Below, piece by piece: positions 32,621 to 40,937 of a stretch of 64,000 bases of DNA (the stretch's first letter is position 1; every line of letters begins with the position of its first letter). The notes beneath the pieces are model-generated. The model made no database searches. It saw nothing but the letters and a program-made list of their open reading frames with translations, and was not told the origin of the DNA. Origin of the DNA: Mycobacteriales bacterium. GTDB taxonomy: Bacteria; Actinomycetota; Actinomycetes; DATLTS01. Location of the stretch: assembly GCA_035533475.1 (NCBI GenBank), contig DATLTS010000035.1:1-64000 (forward strand), written 5' to 3'. A program made the position numbers and the translations under genes.

Positions 32621-33150
32621 CGGCGGGCGACGATTCGGCGGCGGTTCTCGGCCGGTACACGGCCGGCGCTCCCCCCGGCGAGGAGAGCGTTTCCGTGGAA
32701 CTGCTCAACTTCCCGCTTCAGCTGTTCGCCGCGGCCCGGGAGCGCCACGACGAGTTGATGCGTGAGTTCGCACTGCTCGCGCTCGCGCCCGACCTCGAAG
32801 CCGACCGCCGCGCGCTTCCGGCCCGGCTCGCCCAGCTGGTCGAGCTGCTCGGCCGGCGCTACGCGGCGGCCGGGGTGCGCATCGACTCGAGCCGGGACGC
32901 GGCGGTCGCCCGAGGCGAGCTGGCGATGGATCTCACCTACCAGGTGCCTCGGTCGGCCGGCGCGGAGATGGCGAGCCTGCATGACCTGATCGTGGAGGCT
33001 GACGCCTACTGTCGGGACGAGCAGCTGCTGACCCTCGCACCCGACGCCGAGCAGAAGAGCTTCCGGGACTGGTTCCTCCAGGAGTTCGTTCGCCAGCTCG
33101 CCGGTGAGCCACCGCGCCGGTGGGACGGACCCATGACCGCGAGCGGTTGA
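32617..33150 (+). CDS. Helical partner protein of an RsbW-like kinase (module B)
   Basis: 177 residues from GTG 32617 (GTGA overlap with the kinase). An N-terminal extension of about 25 residues precedes the helical body (LLNFPLQLFAAARERHDELM, then FALLALAPDLEADRRALPAR). The C-terminal block LTYQVPRSAG, EADAYCRDEQLLTLAP, FRDWFLQEFVRQLAGEPPRR matches the module A partner nearly motif for motif. The invariant Tyr-Cys-Arg and the Trp-Phe-Leu helix hint at a common binding surface. Function unknown. Confidence 0.7.
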   Translation: MTAGDDSAAVLGRYTAGAPPGEESVSVELLNFPLQLFAAARERHDELMREFALLALAPDLEADRRALPARLAQLVELLGRRYAAAGVRIDSSRDAAVARGELAMDLTYQVPRSAGAEMASLHDLIVEADAYCRDEQLLTLAPDAEQKSFRDWFLQEFVRQLAGEPPRRWDGPMTASG

Positions 33151-33167
33151 CCGATGGCAGCGCTTCG

Positions 33168-34064
33168 ATGAGCGGTCACGGGCGTCCGGCCGATCTGCGC
33201 CGGCTCACCGCAGCCCTCGCCCTGGTCGGCGGATTCACCGTGATCGAGGTCGTCGCCGGGGTGTGGTCGGGGTCCCTCGCACTGCTCGCGGATGGCGGCC
33301 ACCTGCTCGTCGACGCGGTGTCACTCGCGGCGGCGATCCTCGCCGCCCGGCTGGCCTCGAGACCGGCCCGCGGCTCGTGGACGTTCGGCTTCCAGCGGGC
33401 CGAGATCCTTTCCGCGGCGGGGAACGGGGTCACGTTGCTGGTCGCCGCGGCACTGGTCACCGTCGAGGCGATCCGGAGGCTGCTGCACCCGTCAGCGGTC
33501 GGCGGCCGGACGATGGTCGCCGTCGCCGCGGCCGGGATCGTGCTCAACCTCGCGGTGGCGTGGGTGCTGCTCCGGGCCGACCGGTCCAACCTCAACGTCG
33601 AAGGCAGCCTGCGCCACGTCCTTGCCGACCTCGGGGCTTTTCTAGCCACCCTCGTCGCGGGGGTCGTCGTCCTCGCGACGGGATCCCGGCAGGCGGACTC
33701 GGTTGCCTCGCTGCTCGTCGCGTTGCTGATGGTCGACGGAGGTCGGCGGCTGCTCGCGAAGTCCGGGCGGGTGCTACTCGAGGCAGCGCCCAAGTCGGTC
33801 GACCTGGCCACGGTTCGGGCGCACCTGCTCGAGACCCCCCACGTGCGCGACGTACACGACCTGCACGTCTGGACGGTGACCAGTGACCTGCCCGCCTTGT
33901 CCGCGCACGTGGTCGTCGCCGACTGTTGTTTCCGAGAGAACCACGCGCCGCGGATTCTCGACGATCTCCAGGGTTGCCTCGTCGGTCATTTCGACGTCGA
34001 TCACTCGACGTTCCAGCTGGAGGCCGCGGACCACGCGGCGCACGAGGCCGGGCTACACGACTGA
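33168..34064 (+). CDS. Cation diffusion facilitator (CDF) metal exporter, CzcD/ZitB-like
   Basis: 298 residues, six membrane helices and a cytosolic C-terminal domain. The transport site is complete: Asp42, His45 and Asp49 in LLADGGHLLVDAVSL (helix 2) and His150/Asp154 in SLRHVLADLGAF (helix 5). This His-rich pattern fits zinc/cadmium rather than manganese or iron CDFs. The C-terminal domain has the usual VRDVHDLHVWTVTSDLPALS motif. It exports Zn2+ (or Cd2+) in exchange for protons. ATG 33168 follows the kinase-partner gene by 17 bases, on the same strand. Confidence 0.9.
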   Translation: MSGHGRPADLRRLTAALALVGGFTVIEVVAGVWSGSLALLADGGHLLVDAVSLAAAILAARLASRPARGSWTFGFQRAEILSAAGNGVTLLVAAALVTVEAIRRLLHPSAVGGRTMVAVAAAGIVLNLAVAWVLLRADRSNLNVEGSLRHVLADLGAFLATLVAGVVVLATGSRQADSVASLLVALLMVDGGRRLLAKSGRVLLEAAPKSVDLATVRAHLLETPHVRDVHDLHVWTVTSDLPALSAHVVVADCCFRENHAPRILDDLQGCLVGHFDVDHSTFQLEAADHAAHEAGLHD

Positions 34065-34132
34065 GCAACCCTCCACCGGGTTACGGCGTCATCTAAATGG
34101 GGATGCCGGATGCGCGGAACCCGGCACCCGGG

Positions 34133-34143
34133 CACAATAGGAG
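34133..34143 (+). promoter_or_regulatory. Candidate -10 region of the L,D-transpeptidase gene
   Basis: CACAATAGGAG, identical to the 11-mer at 32109-32119. A second possible -10, GATACG, lies at 34151-34156. It occupies the 130-base gap after the CDF gene. Confidence 0.35.
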
Positions 34144-34194
34144 TCCCGCGGATACGCTGGACCCGGCGCGGGGGCCGAAAGGGTGGACGACACG

Positions 34195-35394
34195 ATGAGG
34201 GTCAGGTTCGGACGCTACATCGTGCCGCCCATGATCGCCGGCGCCGTGCTCGTGGCCGGAGGCGTCGCCGCAGCTGTCGTCGTCGGGTCCTCGCACGGCT
34301 CGGCGGCGGCTGCCCCAACCGCGACCAAGGCGCCGCCGCCGCCGGTCGGAGTGTCGGTGGTCGGGCTGCGGGCCGGCGTGGTTCCCTGGAGCCACCCGCT
34401 CACCGTCTCGGTCACCAACGGGCGGCTGGTCGCGGTCGTGGCCACCGACCCGTCGGGCGGCGTCGTAAACGGCAGCTTCGATCCGAGCCAGAGCGTGTGG
34501 CGGGGCGCGACGACACTGATTCCGCTGACCCATTACTCGTTGACGATCGCCTACGCCAACCTGGCGCACCAGCTCGCCCGGGAAACCGCGACGGTCACCG
34601 CCAGTGACTCCGGAGAGCACCTCGATGGCACGCTGACCCCGGGCGACGGGGACGTCGTCGGCGTCGGGCAGCCCGTGGCGCTCTACCTGGACCGATGGGT
34701 TCCCGAGGCCGAGCGTGCGGCGGTACAGGCCCGGCTGCGGGTTAGCACCTCGCCATCGGTCGTGGGGGCCTGGTCGTGGATCGACGGCCAGGAGGTGCAC
34801 TGGCGGCCGCAGCACTACTGGGCCCCGGGAACGGCCGTTCACGTCTCCGAGAACTTCGCCGATCTCTACCTCGGGAACGGCGTCTGGGGGCGTGGCATCC
34901 ACTCGGTGTCGTTCAGGATCGGCGATTCGCACGTAAGCATCGCCGACATCAACCAGCACATCATGACGGTGTACGACAACGGCAGGGTCGTGAACGTGTT
35001 CAAGATCAGTGCCGGCCGGGACAAGTACCCGACCAAGCAGGGAGTGCACATCGCCCTCGAGAAGGAGCCCTCCGTGCAGATGATCTCCTCGACGGTCGGA
35101 ATCCCGGTCAATTCACCGGACGGATACGACGAGACGGTCTACTGGGACGTTCGGATCTCCGATGGCGGCGAGTTCGTGCACGCGGCCCCGTGGTCGGTGG
35201 CCCAGCAGGGCCACGTGAACGTTTCGCATGGGTGCATCAACCTCGCGCCGGCCAACGCCCAGTGGTTCTACTACTTCTCCCAGCGCGGCGATGTCGTCGA
35301 CGTTATCGACGGCGGGGCGCCGACCGACACCGGCGACCCGGGAATGGCCGACTGGAACATGTCCTGGTCCAGCTGGCTGGCCGGCTCGGCCTGA
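34195..35394 (+). CDS. L,D-transpeptidase with Ig-like domains
   Basis: 399 residues from ATG 34195 (GGGTGG eight bases upstream; in-frame GTG 34183 is the alternative). One N-terminal membrane anchor (PPMIAGAVLVAGGVAAAVVVG) without a lipobox cysteine is followed by two Ig-like domains (about 55-240) and a YkuD catalytic domain. The catalytic centre is His345-Gly-Cys347 in VNVSHGCINLAPANAQWFYY; the family block FVHAAPWS precedes it. The enzyme makes 3-3 cross-links in peptidoglycan or attaches proteins to it, outside the membrane. Size and domain order match the mycobacterial LdtMt2-type enzymes. The C-terminal tail DWNMSWSSW is typical. Confidence 0.92.
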   Translation: MRVRFGRYIVPPMIAGAVLVAGGVAAAVVVGSSHGSAAAAPTATKAPPPPVGVSVVGLRAGVVPWSHPLTVSVTNGRLVAVVATDPSGGVVNGSFDPSQSVWRGATTLIPLTHYSLTIAYANLAHQLARETATVTASDSGEHLDGTLTPGDGDVVGVGQPVALYLDRWVPEAERAAVQARLRVSTSPSVVGAWSWIDGQEVHWRPQHYWAPGTAVHVSENFADLYLGNGVWGRGIHSVSFRIGDSHVSIADINQHIMTVYDNGRVVNVFKISAGRDKYPTKQGVHIALEKEPSVQMISSTVGIPVNSPDGYDETVYWDVRISDGGEFVHAAPWSVAQQGHVNVSHGCINLAPANAQWFYYFSQRGDVVDVIDGGAPTDTGDPGMADWNMSWSSWLAGSA

Positions 35395-35401
35395 TCCAGG
35401 C

Positions 35402-35974
35402 CTAGCCGAACCGCTCCGTTCCAGCCGGCCGGAGCACCCCGTCGACCGGCTGATCGGCGGCCCCGCCGGGCACCCGGTCGAGCAGTTCGCCGTCGTACAC
35501 CACCGCAAAGACCAGGCGTGGTCGTCCACCGGACAGGGCGCGGTCGATGTACCCACCGCCGCGGCCCAGCCGACGTCCACTCCGGTCGACGCCGAGCGCC
35601 GGGACGAAGGCCAGCCCCACCTTCGCCAGTGCCTCCGGTCCAAAGCGTTCCCCGACCGGTTCGGGCAGGCCGAACCGGCCCGGGACGAGCGGCTCGCCCG
35701 GGTAGTAGCGGATCCAGTCGAGTGCGCCGTCGCTGCGCACCGCCGGCAGCAGGACCTGCCGGCCGGCCCTGGCCAGAGCCGCGAGCAGCGGCCCGGTCGG
35801 CGGCTCCGGGGCAACCGACGCATAGCCCGCGACGAGCTGCGCGCCGACGCCGACCGCCAGGGCTACGCCGGCGCGGCCGATCGCCTCCCCGGCGACCGCC
35901 TGCTCGGCCGCGGTGAGCGCCGCCCGCGCGCCGGCCAGCCGGCGGCGAACCACCGGTTTCGACTCGATAATCAC
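35402..35974 (-). CDS. 5-formyltetrahydrofolate cyclo-ligase family protein
   Basis: 190 residues from GTG 35974. It converts 5-formyl-THF to 5,10-methenyl-THF with ATP. Motifs are VIIESKPVVRRRLAGARAAL (N-terminal Lys/Arg for ATP), VAGYASVAPEPPTGPLLAAL, and FVPALGVDRSGRRLGRGGGY-IDR with the glycine-rich nucleotide loop and the basic cluster. The end, VYDGELLDRVPGGAADQPVD, has lost the usual 'E.. H. D' order only slightly. It is convergent with the transpeptidase (7 bases apart) and divergent from the GGDEF gene. Confidence 0.88.
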   Translation of the reverse strand: MIIESKPVVRRRLAGARAALTAAEQAVAGEAIGRAGVALAVGVGAQLVAGYASVAPEPPTGPLLAALARAGRQVLLPAVRSDGALDWIRYYPGEPLVPGRFGLPEPVGERFGPEALAKVGLAFVPALGVDRSGRRLGRGGGYIDRALSGGRPRLVFAVVYDGELLDRVPGGAADQPVDGVLRPAGTERFG

Positions 35975-36066
35975 GTTCGTGCCGCCGATCGTATGGACGG
36001 GCCGCTGCCCGATGCTGCGCGTGCGAGCATCGCACCGGACACGGGAACAGGTGCGGGAGGTGCCCG

Positions 36067-37953
36067 GTGACCTTGCGGGTGCGCCTCTCCGTGGTGTTCG
36101 CGTTCGTCGTGCTCGCGCCGCTTGTCGTGGCCGCGATCCTCGTCGGCACGATCGTGCCTCGAACGCTGGACAACGAGGTGATGACCCGGCTGGTCGCCAC
36201 CCGGGCGGCGGCCGTGGACGCAATCACCGCCGCATGCACCCAGGCCCGGTTGGCCGCGGAGGTGCTCGGCCGCGAGGCCACGGGTGCCGGGTCGCCGGCG
36301 GCAGCGGTGGTCGACGTTGTCCGTCGCGGCCTGGGCGCCTACGCGGTGGTCGCCGACCCCCGTGGCCGCACTGAGGCGCACGCCGGTTCCCTTCCGGGCA
36401 CGGCGAGCGCGCCGTCCGTAGCGGGGCTGGGCAGCTGCGGCGCTGGTCGCCCCCAACCGGAGCCGGGCGTCGTCAGCGACGCGGTCGCGGTCCGCGACCC
36501 GGCCGGGCGGATCCTTGGCCAGGCCGCGGTCGGGTTGCCGATCGCCGCCACGCTCACCCGGTTGGCCGCGGGGTCGCACGTCGACGTCACCCTCGTCGCG
36601 GGCGGTCGGTCGGTCGCGAGCACGCTGCCCGCCGCCGCCGCCCGCTCGATCGCGGCGGTCGCCGCCCGGGCCGTCACCGATCCCCATCCGCTCAACATCC
36701 CGAGCGGGATCGCTCTCGGCGCGCCGGCCAATGGCGCGGTCGTGGTCGTCAGCACCTCCGATCCGTCGCTCGCCGGGTTGGAAGCTGTGCTTTGGATCGT
36801 CGTCGTCGCCGGCGTGGCACTGGCCGGCGTGATCGGATGGCAGTTGGCGCGGCTGACCGTGCGCCCGCTCGCCGAGCTCTCCGACGCGGCCGCCCGGATC
36901 GCCGGCGGGGACCTGGACACGCGGATCGTTGTGAGCTCGCGGGACGAGGTCGGCCGGCTGGCGCGGGCCTTCAACGCCATGACCGACGATCTGCGCGGCT
37001 ACATCGGGCAGATCGAGTCGAGTCACGGTGCGCTGCGCCAGACCCTCGACCGGCTCGGGGAGACCCTGTCCGGAACGCTGGATCTGGACCACATCCTCTC
37101 CGCCGTCCTCGACGGCGCCATGACGATGACCGGTGCCGCCAGCGCGGCCATCTACCTGCCCCGGACGTCGGGGGAGGCCTGGCTTGCGCATCGGCGTGGG
37201 TTGCCCGGGCGGGATGTGCCACCCATGCTGCCGATCCCGGTGGTGGATCGGGGCGGGGAGGGGGAGATTGTCGTTGAGCTGAGAAGCAGTGGGGCCGTGC
37301 GCGGGATCCTCCTGCTATTCGCGTCACCCGGCACCGGTTTCGACCAGCGGGCCGACTTCGCGGTGCGCGGGTTCGCCGCCCAGGCCGCCGTTGCGATCGA
37401 CAACGTCCGGCTGCACGAGGAGGCCCGGCGGTTGTCGGCTACCGACGAGCTCACCGGTCTGGCCAACTTCCGGGCCTTCCAGTCGACCTTGCGCCACGAG
37501 GTCGACCGGGCCAGCCGGTTCGACCGGCCGGTCGCCTTGCTCATGCTCGACCTGGACAATTTCAAGGCGGTCAACGACACCTTCGGCCACCTGCCCGGGG
37601 ATGCCGTCCTCGCCGAGGTGGCCCGTCGGATCTCCGGCTGCGTCCGGGAGGTGGACTCTGTGGCCCGCTACGGCGGTGAGGAGTTCGCGGTCATCCTCCC
37701 CGAGACCGAGGCGGAGGGGGCGGCGGTCACCGCTGCGCGGATCTGCGCCGCCGTCCGGGACCGTCCGATCGCCGAGGAGGTCGCCGTACCGATATCGGTG
37801 ACGATTTCGATCGGGGTAGCCGCGGTACCGTCCGACGCCGCGACCGCCGAAGCGCTGATCGGTGCCGCCGACCGTGCCCTTTACGAGGCCAAGCACGCCG
37901 GCCGGGATCAGTGGTGGCTCGCCACCGGCCACAGCGGTGCCGCTCCACCCTGA
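36067..37953 (+). CDS. Membrane-bound HAMP-GAF-GGDEF diguanylate cyclase
   Basis: 628 residues. Helix 1 (VVFAFVVLAPLVVAAILVGT) and helix 2 (AVLWIVVVAGVALAGVIGW, about 240-258) flank an extracellular sensor region of about 210 residues. After it come a HAMP linker (LTVRPLAELSDAAARIAGGD, then DEVGRLARAFNAMTDDLRGY), a GAF domain (about 335-450) and a GGDEF domain with YGGEEFAVILPE, the active signature for making cyclic di-GMP. An I-site RxxD is visible as RDRPIAEE-type sequence but not convincing. The enzyme would respond to an external signal and to a ligand of the GAF domain. The start is GTG 36067. Confidence 0.9.
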   Translation: MTLRVRLSVVFAFVVLAPLVVAAILVGTIVPRTLDNEVMTRLVATRAAAVDAITAACTQARLAAEVLGREATGAGSPAAAVVDVVRRGLGAYAVVADPRGRTEAHAGSLPGTASAPSVAGLGSCGAGRPQPEPGVVSDAVAVRDPAGRILGQAAVGLPIAATLTRLAAGSHVDVTLVAGGRSVASTLPAAAARSIAAVAARAVTDPHPLNIPSGIALGAPANGAVVVVSTSDPSLAGLEAVLWIVVVAGVALAGVIGWQLARLTVRPLAELSDAAARIAGGDLDTRIVVSSRDEVGRLARAFNAMTDDLRGYIGQIESSHGALRQTLDRLGETLSGTLDLDHILSAVLDGAMTMTGAASAAIYLPRTSGEAWLAHRRGLPGRDVPPMLPIPVVDRGGEGEIVVELRSSGAVRGILLLFASPGTGFDQRADFAVRGFAAQAAVAIDNVRLHEEARRLSATDELTGLANFRAFQSTLRHEVDRASRFDRPVALLMLDLDNFKAVNDTFGHLPGDAVLAEVARRISGCVREVDSVARYGGEEFAVILPETEAEGAAVTAARICAAVRDRPIAEEVAVPISVTISIGVAAVPSDAATAEALIGAADRALYEAKHAGRDQWWLATGHSGAAPP

Positions 37954-37984
37954 CCGCCTGGGGGGCGCTGGGTAGGGTCGCGGC

Positions 37985-38911
37985 ATGCACCGGCGCGTAC
38001 GAAAGGCCGTCATCCCGGCTGCCGGGCTGGGGACCCGCTTCCTGCCGGCGACGAAAGCCACGCCCAAGGAAATGCTTCCCGTCGTCGACAAGCCGGCGAT
38101 CCAGTATGTCGTTGAAGAGGCTGTCAGCGCTGGACTCGATGACGTGCTGATGGTGACCGGCCGGAACAAGAGTCCGCTCGAGGATCACTTCGACCGTAAC
38201 GCCGAGCTCGAGGCCAGCCTCGAACGCGATCCCTCCAAGCGGCACCTACTCGACCTGGTTCGCGTGTCGAGCGAGCTGGCCACGGTGCACTACGTGCGGC
38301 AGGGGGAGCCGCGCGGGCTGGGGCACGCGGTGCTGTGCGCCGCGCGGCACGTCGGCGATGAGCCGTTCGCCGTGCTGCTCGGCGACGACCTCATCGACGA
38401 ACGCGACCCGTTGCTTCCGCGCATGATCGACATTCAGGAACGGCACGGCGGGTGCGTCGTCGCGCTGCTCGAGGTGCCCGCCGAGTCGATCAGCCTCTAC
38501 GGTGCCGCGGCGGTGGAGGCGACCGACGACGCGGATGTGGTGCGTATCCGGGGGCTGGTCGAGAAGCCAGCCGTCGGTGAGGCCCCCAGCAACCTGGCCA
38601 TCATCGGTCGCTACGTGCTGGCCCCCGAGATCTTCGGGGTGCTGGAGAAGACCGATGTCGGGCGCGGCGGGGAGATCCAGCTCACCGACGCCCTGGAGAC
38701 CTTGACCGGCCGAGACAGCGGTGGGGGGCCGGTGCACGGCGTGATCTTCCGCGGGCGGCGCTACGACACCGGCGATCGGGCCGACTACCTTCGGGCGATC
38801 GTGCAACTAGCGTGCGATCGAGCCGATCTAGGCCCGGATTTCCTCCGCTGGCTCCGGGAGTTTCTCGCGGGCCGCCCGGGCGACCAGTCGGTCGAGCCGC
38901 TCACGCCATGA
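37985..38911 (+). CDS. galU: UTP--glucose-1-phosphate uridylyltransferase
   Basis: 308 residues. It makes UDP-glucose from UTP and glucose 1-phosphate for cell envelope and glycan synthesis. The nucleotide-binding start KAVIPAAGLGTRFLPATK (8-25) is followed by KEMLPVVDKPAIQYVVEEA, QGEPRGLGHAVLCA, FAVLLGDDLID and GEIQLTDALETL, all family signatures. It heads a conserved actinobacterial cluster: its stop overlaps the moeA-like start (ATGA). Confidence 0.95.
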   Translation: MHRRVRKAVIPAAGLGTRFLPATKATPKEMLPVVDKPAIQYVVEEAVSAGLDDVLMVTGRNKSPLEDHFDRNAELEASLERDPSKRHLLDLVRVSSELATVHYVRQGEPRGLGHAVLCAARHVGDEPFAVLLGDDLIDERDPLLPRMIDIQERHGGCVVALLEVPAESISLYGAAAVEATDDADVVRIRGLVEKPAVGEAPSNLAIIGRYVLAPEIFGVLEKTDVGRGGEIQLTDALETLTGRDSGGGPVHGVIFRGRRYDTGDRADYLRAIVQLACDRADLGPDFLRWLREFLAGRPGDQSVEPLTP

Positions 38912-40140
38912 CGGACGAGCTGGTCGCGGTCGATGATCACCTCGGGGTTGTCCTGGACGCGGTCCGTCCGCTCGGCGAGTTCGATGTCACCCTGCTCGAC
39001 GCCCACGGCTGCGTGCTCGCCGAGGACGTCTCGTCGCCGATCCCGTTACCTCCCTTCGACAGCGCGGCGGCCGACGGGTACGCAGTGCGGCTGGCCGATG
39101 TCGCCGCTGCGACGCAAGGCGTGCCAGCGGTCCTGCCGGTCGTCGGCGAGGTGACGGCGGGCTCTACCGATCCGTACACGGTCCAGCCCGGGCTCTGCCT
39201 TCGGATCGCGGCCGGAGCGCCAGTGCCACCCGGTGCCGAGGCGGTCGTCCCGGTGGAGTGGACCGACGGCGGCTCGGTCCAGGTGGCCATCCACCGTTCC
39301 CCGCCGGACGGGGCGAACATCCACCGGACCGGCGAGGACGTCACGGCCGGTTCGCCGCTCCTGACGGCGGGGGTGCACCTCGGAGCGGCGCAGGTGGGTC
39401 TGCTGGCGGCGAGCGGGCTGGACCGGCTCCGGGTGCGACCACGCCCGCGGGTCGTCGTGCTGTCCACCGGCCGGGACCTGCTCGACCCCGGTCAGCCGGC
39501 GACGGCCGGTCGCCGATACGACTCCAATAGCTTCCTGCTCACCGGGGCGGTCCGCGAGACCGGCGCGATCGCCTATCGGGTGGGGATCCTCCCGGAGGAC
39601 CTGGCAACGCTGCGGGACACCCTCGAAGATCAGCTGATCCGGGCGGACGCCGTCGTCAGTTCGGGCGGCCTGAGCCGCGGCTCGGGGGACGCGATGACCG
39701 AGGTTCTCAGCCGGATGGGGTCGGTCCGGTTCAGCCGGGTCGCCCTGGCGGCCGGCGAACGGCAGGGCTTCGGCACGATCGGCCCGGACGCAGTGCCATT
39801 CTTCGCCCTTCCCGGCAGCCCGGTGAGCGCGTTCGTCTCCTTCGAAGTCTTCGTCCGCCCTGCGCTGCGCCGGATGCTCGGGGTAGAGCCGATCCAGCGT
39901 CCCCAGGTGCGGGCCACCGCGACCGCGGCGATGCGCTCCCCATCCGGGCTGCGCTCGTACCTGCGCGGCCGGCTTGCTGTCCGCGACGGTGCCTACGCCG
40001 TCGAGCCGCTCAGCAGCCGGGACCATTCGCTCGCCGGTCTGGCTGAGGCGAACGCCCTGATCGTCATCCCCGAGGACGTCACGGACGTGCCCCCGGGCGA
40101 TCCGGTGGCGGTCATGATGCTGGAACGCCGGCACGGGTGA
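38908..40140 (+). CDS. glp: MoeA/gephyrin-like protein, probably the divisome factor Glp
   Basis: 410 residues with the complete MoeA fold: the N-terminal hinge FDSAAADGYAVR, the segment GAPVPPGAEAVVPVEWTD, a central MPT-binding domain (VVVLSTGRDLLDPGQP, then VVSSGGLSRGSGDAMTEVL) and the final GSPVSAFVSFEVFVRPALR with domain IV. The MPT loop reads SGGLSRGSGD rather than the usual SGGVSVGxxD, which may mean loss of molybdenum-insertase activity. In Corynebacterium a MoeA-like protein, Glp, binds FtsZ and works with a membrane receptor GlpR. Here the GlpR/SepX homologue is two genes downstream, so a cell-division role is more likely than molybdenum cofactor synthesis. Confidence 0.85.
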   Translation: MTDELVAVDDHLGVVLDAVRPLGEFDVTLLDAHGCVLAEDVSSPIPLPPFDSAAADGYAVRLADVAAATQGVPAVLPVVGEVTAGSTDPYTVQPGLCLRIAAGAPVPPGAEAVVPVEWTDGGSVQVAIHRSPPDGANIHRTGEDVTAGSPLLTAGVHLGAAQVGLLAASGLDRLRVRPRPRVVVLSTGRDLLDPGQPATAGRRYDSNSFLLTGAVRETGAIAYRVGILPEDLATLRDTLEDQLIRADAVVSSGGLSRGSGDAMTEVLSRMGSVRFSRVALAAGERQGFGTIGPDAVPFFALPGSPVSAFVSFEVFVRPALRRMLGVEPIQRPQVRATATAAMRSPSGLRSYLRGRLAVRDGAYAVEPLSSRDHSLAGLAEANALIVIPEDVTDVPPGDPVAVMMLERRHG

Positions 40141-40226
40141 GGTGACAGACCGGTGGCTCGGTCGACACGATCGTCGGTACCGACCCGGTGTTCGGCCGGG
40201 TCGTGAGCGCGCACGGAAGGCAGCGC

Positions 40227-40859
40227 ATGCGCACCCGGGGCTGGCCGAGGAGTCTGCAAGAGGGCTCGGTGGGCGTGCGCCCGCTGCGACTTCGAGACGG
40301 TGTCGTGTGGGCGGAGGTTCGTCGGCGTAACGCCGAATGGCTCGGACCGTGGGAGGCCACCCCGCCGGGGGGTGATCTCGCCTACCGCGATTCGGTGGCG
40401 ACCTTCACGACCATGACCCGCGCCCTGCGCCGTCAGGCGCGGCAGGGAACGGCTTTCCCCTTCGTCGTCACTCTCGACGGAGGGCTGGTTGGCCAGCTGA
40501 CCATCGGCAACATCGTGCGCGGATCGCTCAACTCCGGCTACGCCGGCTATTGGGTCGACGGACGGGTGGCCGGCCGCGGCATCATGCCGACGGCCCTCGC
40601 CCTCGCCGTCGACCACTGCTTCGCCGTGGGGCTCCACCGGGTCGAGGCGAACATCAGGCCGGAGAACACCGCAAGTCGCCGGGTGGTCGAAAAGCTGGGG
40701 TTCCGGGAGGAGGGGGCTCGCCGCCGATATCTGCACATCGCCGGCGCCTATCGGGATCATCTCTGCTTCGCGATTACGCCCGAAGACGTGCCGGAAGGGC
40801 TGCTGGTTCGCTGGCGAAGTGTTTTGGCGACTTCGCGACACACCGACGGCGGTGCGTGA
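40227..40859 (+). CDS. GNAT acetyltransferase, RimJ/RimL type
   Basis: 210 residues from ATG 40227 (GAAGG nine bases upstream). The opening RGWPRSLQEGSVGVRPLRLR and WLGPWEATPPGG match the actinobacterial RimJ-like proteins that sit between moeA-like and sepX genes. The acetyl-CoA loop is YWVDGRVAGRGIMPTALALAV, and RVEANIRPENTASRRVVEKL with GFREEGARRRYLHIAG completes the fold. It probably acetylates an N-terminus or an amine of a protein. An in-frame GTG at 40188 is possible but lacks conserved sequence. Confidence 0.85.
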   Translation: MRTRGWPRSLQEGSVGVRPLRLRDGVVWAEVRRRNAEWLGPWEATPPGGDLAYRDSVATFTTMTRALRRQARQGTAFPFVVTLDGGLVGQLTIGNIVRGSLNSGYAGYWVDGRVAGRGIMPTALALAVDHCFAVGLHRVEANIRPENTASRRVVEKLGFREEGARRRYLHIAGAYRDHLCFAITPEDVPEGLLVRWRSVLATSRHTDGGA

Positions 40860-40913
40860 AGACTGGCGGAGGCATAGCTAGCGTCGGAGACGAGCGAATT
40901 CCGAGACCGGTCC

Positions 40914-40928
40914 GGGGAGGATCCGCTG
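40914..40928 (+). promoter_or_regulatory. Ribosome site pointing to a CTG start codon
   Basis: GGGGAGG at 40914-40920 is followed five bases later by CTG (40926-40928), in frame with the sepX/glpR gene. The first conventional codon, GTG 40938, is 17 bases from the site, too far for normal initiation. The four extra codons would read (M)SNG before VIYA, as in homologues that begin with a short polar leader. Confidence 0.6.
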
Positions 40929-40937
40929 AGCAACGGG

